Shown here: positions 26,100-33,822 of the stretch, in pieces
Layout: each line of letters starts with the position of its first letter
Numbering within the stretch: position 1 is the stretch's first letter
Assembly: GCA_937900135.1 (NCBI GenBank)
Contig: CALCDJ010000034.1
Location: 1 to 64,000 of the forward strand
Length of the DNA: 64,000 nt
Direction of reading: 5' to 3'
DNA from: an uncultured Blautia sp.
GTDB taxonomy: Bacteria; Bacillota; Clostridia; Lachnospirales; Lachnospiraceae
The notes under the pieces: generated by a model
Told to the model about the DNA's origin: nothing
Database searches by the model: none
The model's input: the letters and a program-made list of their open reading frames with translations, nothing else
Program-made: the position numbers and the translations under genes

Positions 26100-27023
26100 A
26101 TCAGACGAAACAAGGATATTCTGAAAATCATACTTGTGGTATTGATTGCGGTGTTTCTCATGCTTTGCGCAGCAACCCTGCTTCTTTCCAGTCATCGAAA
26201 GAGCCAGGAAAAACAACAGAGAAAGCAGGAGGCTCTTGAGAAGCTGGAAAAGCTTCCCACAGTGACCCCTTCTCTGGCGCCCTCTATCTCCCCAACGCCC
26301 ACTCCTTCTCCCACACCGACACCCACTCCTGCTGTGACAAAGACACCGGCTTTTGCGCCGGAACAGTATGCGGGGCTGTGGTACAGCGGAGATGGTCTGG
26401 CATCTGTGGATATTTATGAACTGACCGAAAAAAAGGTATCCTTTTTCTTCAGTCAGGCCAATAACGGAGGTACCAGGGTATCTGAGGCAGATGTGACTGC
26501 AGAGGTTGCAGGAAATGCTTCGCAGTTTACCTTCACGGATTCATTTGGAAGCCAGGCTTCTGGAAGTATGGTCTTTGACCAGAACGGGTTGTATTTTCAG
26601 GTGGTGACCACAGCGTCAGCAGGTCCGGTGAGCCCGGCAGTGAACGGGATGCTGACAAGAGAACGTAAAGAACCTTCTGTGGAGTCACAGCCTACGGAGG
26701 CTCCTGCGCCCACCAGCGCCCCGGAGCAGACCGGAGATTATTATTTTCCGGAAAGTGACAGCCGATATCTCACCGAGGAAGAACTTTCCAGGTATTCCTC
26801 TTCAGAATTGGAACTGGCCAAAAATGAAATCTATGCAAGACATGGAAGAAAATTTGTGACCCAGCGAATCGCAGATTATTTTAACAGCAAAGCCTGGTAT
26901 CAGGGAACCATTGAACCTGAGGAATTTGATGCGATGCAGGATTCTGTTTTTAATGAATATGAGATGGCAAATATTGAAATGATCGCAGCGTGGGAAGCGA
27001 AGAAGCGAGAAGAAGGCAACTGA
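26100..27023 (+). CDS. membrane-anchored YARHG-domain protein, probable ATC start
   Basis: About 307 residues if translation starts at ATC 26100. That codon lies 9 nt after a perfect AGGAGG (26085-26090) and gives a basic N-terminus (RRNKDILK) before the single membrane helix. The first standard start in frame is GTG at 26136; it has no binding site and would begin inside the helix. After the helix comes a Thr/Pro tract (SPTPTPSPTPTPTP), a beta-rich domain, a second Pro-rich linker, and the C-terminal YARHG domain (KNEIYARHGRKF, then WYQGTIEPEEF), an extracellular domain of unknown role. It follows the purF-like gene by 21 bp. Confidence 0.72.
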   Translation: MRRNKDILKIILVVLIAVFLMLCAATLLLSSHRKSQEKQQRKQEALEKLEKLPTVTPSLAPSISPTPTPSPTPTPTPAVTKTPAFAPEQYAGLWYSGDGLASVDIYELTEKKVSFFFSQANNGGTRVSEADVTAEVAGNASQFTFTDSFGSQASGSMVFDQNGLYFQVVTTASAGPVSPAVNGMLTRERKEPSVESQPTEAPAPTSAPEQTGDYYFPESDSRYLTEEELSRYSSSELELAKNEIYARHGRKFVTQRIADYFNSKAWYQGTIEPEEFDAMQDSVFNEYEMANIEMIAAWEAKKREEGN

Positions 27024-27038
27024 AAAAAGAAAGAAAAG

Positions 27039-27087
27039 AATCCCGGAAACATGAAAAACAAAAGTGTTTTTGAATGCTTCCGGGATT
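27039..27087. terminator. terminator shared by convergent genes
   Basis: AATCCCGGAA (27039-27048) pairs with TTCCGGGATT (27078-27087), and AAAAAC/GTTTTT pairs inside. On the minus strand it is followed by a U-rich run (CTTTTCTTTCTTTTTT), on the plus strand by a weaker one. Confidence 0.75.
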
Positions 27088-27089
27088 GT

Positions 27090-27305
27090 TCATTTAATCA
27101 GGTCCTTATGATCGGTTCGCCCCACCAGATAATCCAGACTAATCTGATAGTAATTGGCAATGCGAATCAGCATTTCAATGGGGATGTTTCTGGAGCCTGT
27201 CTCATAATGGGAATAGGAGCGCTGGCTGATGTGAAGAATCTCACTCATTTCTTTCTGGGTAAGATCAGAATCTACCCGTAAATCCTGAATGCGCTGAAAT
27301 TTCAT
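27090..27305 (-). CDS. small XRE-type helix-turn-helix regulator
   Basis: 71 residues, consisting of little more than one Cro/C1-type helix-turn-helix: RIQDLRVDSDLTQKEMSEIL, then SQRSYSHYETGSRNIPIEML and the closing helices ANYYQISLDYLVGR. Such stand-alone regulators are common in Lachnospiraceae and their targets are rarely known. The ATG at 27305 has AGAGG at a good distance; a GTG three codons upstream is less well placed. It is convergent with the YARHG gene and divergent from comM, with about 230 bp between the two starts. Confidence 0.85.
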   Translation of the reverse strand: MKFQRIQDLRVDSDLTQKEMSEILHISQRSYSHYETGSRNIPIEMLIRIANYYQISLDYLVGRTDHKDLIK

Positions 27306-27400
27306 GGCAATCACCTCTTATAAAATCTTAAGCTGCCAAAAGAAAAGCCGTTTTTCGGCAACAACTTTGGTGAAAGTATAGAACAGAATGTACGTTATCC

Positions 27401-27429
27401 TTGCAAAATAGAGCAAAATGGGCTATAAT
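27401..27429 (+). promoter_or_regulatory. sigma-A promoter of comM
   Basis: TTGCAA (27401-27406), 17-bp spacer, TATAAT (27424-27429). This explains part of the gene-free stretch 27306-27534; the rest shows only a small GCCGTTTTTCGGC hairpin near 27348. Confidence 0.78.
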
Positions 27430-27534
27430 AAAAAACAATTTCTATTTTCTTATTTCTATTCTGAATCATTCTGAAGAAGCAAAAATCCCATAAATACAAC
27501 ATTCAAAAAGAGCGCATTCCGGAAAGGAGTGTTT

Positions 27535-29055
27535 ATGTTTGCAAGCGCGCTGTCAGCAGCAATTGTGGGGATGGATGTCCATCCTGTTTTGGTAGAGGCG
27601 GATGTAAGCGATGGTCTGCCTTCCTTTACTATGGTAGGTTTTCCTTCAGCGCAGGTACGGGAGGCCCAGGACCGTGTTCGTACGGCGCTTAAAAATAAAG
27701 GCTTTCGTCTGCCGCCCAAGAGAATTACGGTGAATTTTGCGCCGGCAGATATTAAGAAGGAAGGAGCAGGTTTTGATCTTCCTGTGGCAGCGGCTGTTCT
27801 GGCAGCAGCTGGAATTCTTACGCCGGAGTTGCTAAAAGGTGTGATGCTCCTGGGGGAGATTAGTTTAAACGGAGAAATTTATCCGGTTCCAGGCGTTTTG
27901 CCTGTTGTGCTGAAGGCCAGGGAAACAGGCTGTCGATTCTGTATGATTCCGGCAGGAAACTTCAATGAAGGCCGCCTGATTTCAGATATGCGGGTGATTG
28001 GAGTGCAGAATCTGGACGAAATGATCCGGTTTCTCAGAAATCCAGAAGCATTTTCGGGAATACCGGGAGAAAATCCCACGTATGTTCCGGAAGATACCGT
28101 TGATTTTTCAGAGATCCGGGGACAGGAGGGGGCCAGAAGGGCAGTGGAGATTGCTGTGAGCGGCTTTCATAATCTGCTTTTGATCGGGCCTCCCGGCGCC
28201 GGTAAGACCATGCTTGCCAAACGGATTCCCACGATCATGCCCAGGCTGACCTTTGAGGAGAGTCTGGAAATTACCAGAATATACAGCATTGCAGGACTTT
28301 TGTCCAGGGAATCTCCCCTGATCTGTCAGAGACCTTTCCGAAGTCCCCATCATACCTGTTCTGCCCAGGCGCTGGCGGGAGGTGGACGGAATCCAAGACC
28401 GGGAGAGGTAACGCTGGCACACAGGGGTGTCTTGTTTCTGGATGAGATGCCGGAATTTTCCAGAAGAAGCCTGGAAATTCTCCGGCAGCCCCTGGAGGAT
28501 AAGAAGATTCTGATTTCCAGAGTGTATGGAACGTATTGTTTTCCGGCAAATTTTATGCTGTGTGCGGCAATGAATCCCTGTCCCTGCGGTTATTACCCGG
28601 ATCTCTCCCGATGCAGATGTACGCCGGGAGAGGTGAATCACTATCTGGGAAAAATCAGCCAGCCTTTGTTGGATCGTATGGATCTCTGCGCTGAGGCGTC
28701 GCCCATTCGTTTTGAACAGCTTCAAAAGGGCGAACCAGGGGAATCCTCAGAAAAGATCAGGAAAAGAGTGGAGCAGGTCAGAGAGATTCAGAGGATACGG
28801 TATCAGGGACGGGAGATTCAGTTTAACGGAGAGCTTCCGGCGAAAGACATGGAGGAATTCTGCCCGGTGACAGAACAGGGTCAGAGACTTTTGGAGGAGG
28901 CCTTTTCCAGACTTCATTTCAGCGCCCGCTCTTATCACCGGATTCTGAAGGTCGCCCGTACCATTGCAGATATGGAGGAAGAACCGCTGATCCAGAGCCA
29001 TCACATTGGAGAAGCGTTGTCCTACCGGGCTTTTGATAAAAAATACTGGAAGTGA
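27535..29055 (+). CDS. comM: ComM/YifB family Mg-chelatase-like AAA ATPase
   Basis: 506 residues. N-terminal Lon-like/ChlI domain starting FASALSAAIVGMDVHPVLVEADVSDG. A central AAA+ module has Walker A GPPGAGKTM near residue 220 and Walker B VLFLDEMPEF near 300, and the C-terminal part has a Mg-chelatase type domain with the conserved NPCPCGYY. ComM is a hexameric helicase that promotes branch migration during natural transformation. It is directly followed by dprA, another transformation gene, as in many Firmicutes. AAAGGAG precedes the ATG at 27535. Competence itself cannot be inferred from these two genes alone. Confidence 0.93.
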   Translation: MFASALSAAIVGMDVHPVLVEADVSDGLPSFTMVGFPSAQVREAQDRVRTALKNKGFRLPPKRITVNFAPADIKKEGAGFDLPVAAAVLAAAGILTPELLKGVMLLGEISLNGEIYPVPGVLPVVLKARETGCRFCMIPAGNFNEGRLISDMRVIGVQNLDEMIRFLRNPEAFSGIPGENPTYVPEDTVDFSEIRGQEGARRAVEIAVSGFHNLLLIGPPGAGKTMLAKRIPTIMPRLTFEESLEITRIYSIAGLLSRESPLICQRPFRSPHHTCSAQALAGGGRNPRPGEVTLAHRGVLFLDEMPEFSRRSLEILRQPLEDKKILISRVYGTYCFPANFMLCAAMNPCPCGYYPDLSRCRCTPGEVNHYLGKISQPLLDRMDLCAEASPIRFEQLQKGEPGESSEKIRKRVEQVREIQRIRYQGREIQFNGELPAKDMEEFCPVTEQGQRLLEEAFSRLHFSARSYHRILKVARTIADMEEEPLIQSHHIGEALSYRAFDKKYWK

Positions 29056-29074
29056 AGGAGGGAACCTACTATAT

Positions 29075-29959
29075 ATGGAAGAAAATAAAAAATTTCCAGT
29101 GGAATGCATTGATGAAAACAGTAAAGAATATCCTGTAAGGATGAAGGAACTGCCTCATATGCCTAAGAAATTGTACGTGCGGGGACAGCTTCCTGGTGTA
29201 GGTCCCTCCATTGCTGTAGTGGGAGCCAGAATGTGCAGTCCTTATGGAAGGCTTCAGGCATTCCGGTATGGAAAATACTTCAGCGAAGCCGGGATTCAGG
29301 TGCTAAGCGGACTGGCTTACGGGATTGATGCAGAGGGGCACAGAGGGGCGCTGGAGGGCGCGACACCCACCTTTGCGGTAATGGGATGCGGGGCAGACGT
29401 CTGTTATCCGGCAAGGAATTATCCTCTTTATCAGCGTATCCTTCGTCAGGGCGGGGGAATTGTCAGTGAATTTCCCCCTGGTACCCAGCCAAGAAATTAT
29501 TACTTTCCCATGCGAAACCGGATCTTAAGCGCCCTGTCGGATGTGGTTCTGGTGGTGGAAGCCAGAGAAAAGAGCGGTTCGTTGATCACTGCCCAGTATG
29601 GACTGGAACAGGGACGGGCTGTTTATGCAGTTCCGGGACCGGTTCATGAAGGACTGAGCCAGGGGTGTCATAAGCTGATTTACGATGGCGCAGGCATTGC
29701 CTATGAGCCGGAAGTCCTTCTGGGGGAATGGGGAATTTCCTTCCGGGATTCCGGGAAAAGGGAGGAAAAAAGAAAGATAGGACTTGCAAGTGATATGAAT
29801 TTGGTGTATAGTTGTCTCGATTTACGACCAAAAAATTTGGATGAAATAATAAGAATAACAGGATTTCCGGCAGAGAAGGTGAGCAACCTTCTTTTGGAAT
29901 TGAAACTTAAGGGACTTGCTGAAGAGACTGGAAGACACTACTATATAAAACGTGGCTGA
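29075..29959 (+). CDS. dprA: DNA-processing protein DprA
   Basis: 294 residues. DprA protects incoming single-stranded DNA and loads RecA during transformation. The Rossmann-like core shows GARMCSPYGR, SGLAYGIDAEGHRGAL, GADVCYPARNYPLY and the SEFPPGTQPRNYYFPMRNR block, all conserved in the family. The C-terminal winged-helix (DprA/WH type) is the last 60 residues (LDEIIRITGFPAEKVSNLLLEL). AAGGAGG lies 13 nt before the ATG, a little far. It follows comM by 19 bp and precedes topA, the order dprA-topA-codY typical of Firmicutes. Confidence 0.95.
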   Translation: MEENKKFPVECIDENSKEYPVRMKELPHMPKKLYVRGQLPGVGPSIAVVGARMCSPYGRLQAFRYGKYFSEAGIQVLSGLAYGIDAEGHRGALEGATPTFAVMGCGADVCYPARNYPLYQRILRQGGGIVSEFPPGTQPRNYYFPMRNRILSALSDVVLVVEAREKSGSLITAQYGLEQGRAVYAVPGPVHEGLSQGCHKLIYDGAGIAYEPEVLLGEWGISFRDSGKREEKRKIGLASDMNLVYSCLDLRPKNLDEIIRITGFPAEKVSNLLLELKLKGLAEETGRHYYIKRG

Positions 29960-30037
29960 GCTTTTGTTTTGCAGGCTTTGAGGGGATAGCAGCAGAAATC
30001 TGTTTATAAAATCAAGTAACGAACTAGGAGAGGTAAA

Positions 30038-32116
30038 ATGGCAAATTATCTGGTGATTGTGGAGTCACCTGCAAAAGTGAAAACAATCAAAAAATTTTTG
30101 GGGAAAAATTATGAGGTAGAAGCATCCAACGGACATGTGAGGGATTTTCCCAAAAGTCAGTTTGGAATTGATGTGGAAAATGATTTTGAACCGAAATATA
30201 TCACGATTCGAGGAAAAGGAGAATTGCTGGCGAAACTTCGCAAGGCAGCCAAGAAGGCAGATAAGATTTATCTGGCAACGGACCCTGACCGTGAGGGAGA
30301 GGCGATTTCCTGGCATTTGATGCAGGCATTAAAGGAAGATCCCAAGAAAATGCATCGAATCACGTTCAATGAGATCACGAAGACTGCGGTGAAAGCATCT
30401 ATCAAACAGGCTCGTGAGCTGAATATGAATCTTGTGGATGCGCAGCAGGCAAGGCGTATGCTGGACCGCATGGTGGGATATACCATCAGCCCTCTTCTGT
30501 GGGCTAAGGTAAAACGAGGATTAAGCGCAGGCCGTGTGCAGTCTGTAGCGCTTCGGATCATCTGTGACCGTGAGGAGGAAATTGATTCCTTTATTCCGGA
30601 AGAATACTGGAGTCTGGATGGGGAATTCCAGATTAAGGGAGAAAAGAAGCCCCTTGTTGCCAAGTTCTATGGCACAGATAAAAAAATACCGATCCATAAC
30701 AAAAAAGAAATGGATGCCATTCTGGCAGAACTGGAGGATGCAGAGTGCGAGATTACAGAAGTTAAGAAGGGAGAGCGAATTAAGAACGCCCCTCTTCCTT
30801 TTACCACCAGTACCCTGCAGCAGGAGGCAGCCAAGACTCTGAATTTCTCTACGCAGAAGACCATGCGTCTGGCACAGCAGCTTTATGAAGGAATTGATAT
30901 CAAGGGCAATGGCACAGTGGGTGTGATCTCTTACCTGCGTACTGATTCCACACGAATCTCAGAAGAAGCAGATACTGCGGCAAGAGCATATATTGAAGAA
31001 CAGTATGGAGAAGCGTATGTATCCCAGACAGAAAAGGCAGTAAAGAAATCTCAGAAAATCCAGGACGCTCATGAAGCGATCCGTCCAACGGATATTGCAA
31101 GGACACCAGCTATGCTCAAGGAATCTCTTTCCAGAGATCAGTTTCGTCTGTATCAGCTGATCTGGAAACGGTTTGCGGCCAGCCGTATGGCAGCGGCCCG
31201 CTATGAGACGACGTCTGTTAAGATTGGCGTGGGATCTTATGTCTTTACCGTGGCGGCATCCAAGGTAGTATTTGATGGTTTTCTTTCTGTTTATACAGAT
31301 GAAGAGGATACCAAGAAGGGCAATGTATTAAACCAGAGTCTGGACAAGGGCATGAAGCTGACTTTGAAAAGCCTGAAGCCGGAACAGCACTTCACACAGC
31401 CGCCTGCTCATTATACAGAGGCGTCGCTGGTTAAGACGCTGGAAGAACTGGGAATCGGACGGCCAAGTACCTATGCGCCCACCATTACCACCATCATCAG
31501 CAGACGATATGTGTCCAAAGAACAGAAAAACCTGTATGTGACAGAACTTGGGGAAGTGGTAAACAACATTATGAAGCAGGCATTCCCAAGTATTGTGGAT
31601 GTGAATTTTACCGCTATGATGGAAGGTCTGTTAGACTGTGTGGAAGCAGGAACGGTTCAGTGGAAGACAGTTGTGCGGAACTTCTATCCGGATCTGAAGA
31701 AGGATGTGGATGCGGCAGAGCAGGAACTGGAAAAAGTAGATATCCAGGACGAAGTTACTGAGGAGATCTGCGATGTCTGCGGAAGAAATATGGTGATTAA
31801 GTATGGTCCCCATGGACGATTTCTGGCATGTCCCGGTTTTCCAGAATGTCGGAATACCAAGCCGTATTATGAGAAAATCGGTGTGGCATGTCCCAAGTGC
31901 GGAAAGGATGTGGTATTAAAGAAAACCCAGAAGGGAAGAAAATACTACGGATGTGTGGACAACCCGGAATGCGATTTTATGTCCTGGCAGAAGCCGTCCG
32001 CCAAGAAATGTCCAATGTGCGGCAGTTACATGGTGGAAAAAGGAAACAAACTGGTTTGCAGCGAGGCAACCTGCGGATATGTGGAAGCGAAGCAGAAAGA
32101 AGAGCAGGAAAAATAA
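30038..32116 (+). CDS. topA: DNA topoisomerase I
   Basis: 692 residues, type IA. Relaxes negative supercoils. N-terminal Toprim domain (VIVESPAKVKTIKKFLG and ATDPDREGEAISWHL with the acidic metal ligands), the catalytic domains with Tyr299 in ISYLRTDSTR, and three C-terminal zinc ribbons starting about residue 574: CDVCGRN..CPGFPEC, CPKCGKD..CVDNPEC and CPMCGSY..CSEATC. AGGAGAGG precedes the ATG. Ends at a strong terminator, so codY is transcribed separately. Confidence 0.98.
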   Translation: MANYLVIVESPAKVKTIKKFLGKNYEVEASNGHVRDFPKSQFGIDVENDFEPKYITIRGKGELLAKLRKAAKKADKIYLATDPDREGEAISWHLMQALKEDPKKMHRITFNEITKTAVKASIKQARELNMNLVDAQQARRMLDRMVGYTISPLLWAKVKRGLSAGRVQSVALRIICDREEEIDSFIPEEYWSLDGEFQIKGEKKPLVAKFYGTDKKIPIHNKKEMDAILAELEDAECEITEVKKGERIKNAPLPFTTSTLQQEAAKTLNFSTQKTMRLAQQLYEGIDIKGNGTVGVISYLRTDSTRISEEADTAARAYIEEQYGEAYVSQTEKAVKKSQKIQDAHEAIRPTDIARTPAMLKESLSRDQFRLYQLIWKRFAASRMAAARYETTSVKIGVGSYVFTVAASKVVFDGFLSVYTDEEDTKKGNVLNQSLDKGMKLTLKSLKPEQHFTQPPAHYTEASLVKTLEELGIGRPSTYAPTITTIISRRYVSKEQKNLYVTELGEVVNNIMKQAFPSIVDVNFTAMMEGLLDCVEAGTVQWKTVVRNFYPDLKKDVDAAEQELEKVDIQDEVTEEICDVCGRNMVIKYGPHGRFLACPGFPECRNTKPYYEKIGVACPKCGKDVVLKKTQKGRKYYGCVDNPECDFMSWQKPSAKKCPMCGSYMVEKGNKLVCSEATCGYVEAKQKEEQEK

Positions 32117-32128
32117 AATTGAAACGAA

Positions 32129-32180
32129 AAAGACAGAACGTGTCCGAAAGATGGCAGAAACGTTCTGTCTTTGTATTTTT
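32129..32180 (+). terminator. terminator of topA
   Basis: AAAGACAGAACGT pairs with ACGTTCTGTCTTT across an 18-nt loop, followed by GTATTTTT. Confidence 0.9.
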
Positions 32181-32243
32181 CAGGAGAGAAAATTACTCTC
32201 AGATATCAAACTCTTTTACGGAGAGTGTTTCATGTTGTTATTG

Positions 32244-32258
32244 TATTTTCAGAAAAGC
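32244..32258. promoter_or_regulatory. candidate CodY box upstream of codY
   Basis: TATTTTCAGAAAAGC matches the CodY consensus AATTTTCWGAAAATT at 12 of 15 positions. It lies 32 bp before the -35 hexamer of the codY promoter, compatible with autoregulation. In AT-rich DNA such a match can arise by chance. Confidence 0.4.
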
Positions 32259-32289
32259 CAAGGAAAATGACAAAATAGTAAAAAATATC

Positions 32290-32318
32290 TTGCAATAATG
32301 GGGTAAAACGTGTAGTAT
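32290..32318 (+). promoter_or_regulatory. sigma-A promoter of codY
   Basis: TTGCAA (32290-32295), 17-bp spacer, TAGTAT (32313-32318), 50 bp before the start codon. Confidence 0.6.
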
Positions 32319-32368
32319 TAAGATAGCAATTCGATATAGAGTAAAAATAGGTGTGAAAGGAGGATAAA

Positions 32369-33154
32369 ATGAGCGTTCAGTTGTTAGACAAGACAAGAAA
32401 AATCAACAAGCTTTTACACAACAGCAATTCCAGTAAGGTGGTATTTAATGATATTTGTCAGGTGTTGATGGAGACATTAAGCTCAAATATTCTGGTTTTG
32501 AGTAAAAAGGGCAAGGTTTTGGGAGTAAGCCTGTGTCCAGGTGTAGAAGAAATTACAGAATTAATTGAGGATAAAGTAGGTGGTTTCGTAGATGGACTGT
32601 TGAATGAAAGATTTTTAGGCGTTCTGTCTACAAAAGAAAATGTCAACCTCCAGACATTGGGCTTTGAGCATGTAGCCAGCAGCTATCAGGGAATTATTAA
32701 TCCTATTGATATTGCAGGTGAGCGTCTGGGTACTGTATTTATGTATCGCAATGATAGGCCTTATGATATTGAGGACATTATTGTCAGCGAATATGGCACA
32801 ACGGTAGTAGGACTGGAAATGATGCGGGCAGTACATGAAGAAAACGCAGAGGAAGACAGGAAGCAGCAGGTGGTCAAATCTGCTTTCAATACTTTGTCCT
32901 TCTCTGAACTGGAGGCAATCATTCATATCTTTGACGAGCTGGATGGAGAAGAAGGCATTCTGGTAGCCAGCAAGATTGCAGACAGAGTGGGCATTACCCG
33001 TTCTGTTATTGTCAACGCACTTCGTAAATTTGAAAGTGCAGGTGTGATCGAGTCTCGCTCTTCCGGTATGAAGGGAACGTACATCAAGGTTCTTAATGAA
33101 GTGATCTTTGATGAACTGGAAGAGATCAAAGCGCAGAGAAACAAGAAATCATAA
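32369..33154 (+). CDS. codY: GTP-sensing global transcriptional repressor CodY
   Basis: 261 residues, the standard length. CodY senses GTP and branched-chain amino acids and represses amino-acid, transport and nitrogen genes during growth. The N-terminal GAF domain opens with LLDKTRKINKLLHNSN; the C-terminal winged helix includes KIADRVGITRSVIVNALRKF with the recognition helix, followed by ESRSSGMKGTYIKVLN, both highly conserved. GAAAGGAGG precedes the ATG. ilvE in the same window is a plausible target but lacks a good box. Confidence 0.97.
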   Translation: MSVQLLDKTRKINKLLHNSNSSKVVFNDICQVLMETLSSNILVLSKKGKVLGVSLCPGVEEITELIEDKVGGFVDGLLNERFLGVLSTKENVNLQTLGFEHVASSYQGIINPIDIAGERLGTVFMYRNDRPYDIEDIIVSEYGTTVVGLEMMRAVHEENAEEDRKQQVVKSAFNTLSFSELEAIIHIFDELDGEEGILVASKIADRVGITRSVIVNALRKFESAGVIESRSSGMKGTYIKVLNEVIFDELEEIKAQRNKKS

Positions 33155-33189
33155 AACACAGATTTGATCCACCATCCATACGAGAAGAG

Positions 33190-33230
33190 AACTGTCTTTC
33201 GCAGAGCAAAGCGGAAGACAGTTTTTTTTC
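33190..33230 (+). terminator. terminator of codY
   Basis: AACTGTCTTTCGC pairs with GCGGAAGACAGTT (one mismatch) around AGAGCAAA, followed by T8. The stretch from here to the groES promoter is very AT-rich and holds no gene. Confidence 0.9.
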
Positions 33231-33349
33231 GCCAGGAAAGGATCATATTTAAATTTTTTAAAAAAATAAAAAGTTAAGAAAAAGAGAGAAAAAATAAGCA
33301 TAAATGAGTATATAAGAGAATAGAATAAAAAAAGCAAATCTGAAAAGAG

Positions 33350-33378
33350 TTGCAGAAAACAGGTGAATTCAATAATAT
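33350..33378 (+). promoter_or_regulatory. sigma-A promoter of groES-groEL
   Basis: TTGCAG (33350-33355), 17-bp spacer, TAATAT (33373-33378), directly upstream of the CIRCE operator. Confidence 0.75.
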
Positions 33379-33389
33379 AAAGACAGTGA

Positions 33390-33416
33390 TTAGCACTCGA
33401 ATGAAATGAGTGCTAG
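33390..33416. promoter_or_regulatory. CIRCE operator (HrcA binding site)
   Basis: TTAGCACTC, nine bases, then GAGTGCTAG: the consensus CIRCE inverted repeat with one deviation in the last base. HrcA bound here represses the chaperonin operon until heat shock. It covers the expected transcription start. Confidence 0.97.
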
Positions 33417-33456
33417 TAATCGGACGCGGGTTCCAAATTAAAGGAGGAAATAGATC

Positions 33457-33741
33457 ATGACATTAGTACCGTTAGGCGACAGAGTCGTATTAAAACAGTT
33501 AGAAGCAGAAGAAACTACAAAATCCGGTATCGTACTTCCGGGACAGGCACAGGAGAAACCACAGCAGGCAGAAGTAATGGCAGTAGGTCCTGGCGGAATG
33601 GTAGATGGAAAAGAAGTAAAAATGGAAGTTGCAGTAGGAGATAAGGTAATCTACTCCAAATATGCAGGAACCGAAGTAAAAATGGATGGAACCGAATATA
33701 TCATCGTAAAACAGAATGATATTTTAGCAGTTGTTAAGTAG
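33457..33741 (+). CDS. groES: co-chaperonin GroES
   Basis: 94 residues, the standard GroES length. It caps the GroEL ring. The start LVPLGDRVVLKQLEAEETTKSG, then GIVLPGQAQEKPQQAEV with the mobile loop, and the C-terminal YIIVKQNDILAVV are canonical. AAAGGAGG precedes the ATG. It is the first gene of the CIRCE-controlled operon, 81 bp before groEL. Codon use is strongly biased, as expected of a highly expressed gene. Confidence 0.98.
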   Translation: MTLVPLGDRVVLKQLEAEETTKSGIVLPGQAQEKPQQAEVMAVGPGGMVDGKEVKMEVAVGDKVIYSKYAGTEVKMDGTEYIIVKQNDILAVVK

Positions 33742-33822
33742 AGCACTTAACGAATCCCAGCCAAAGGCGCAGATCGAATTTAGTGAACATTTTATTTTAT
33801 AGATCAGGAGGAATTTTGTATC

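Noticed and set aside
26280..26340. Short repeats in the YARHG gene (CCCAC/CACC units)
   Set aside because: They encode a Thr/Pro linker, not a CRISPR or regulatory array.
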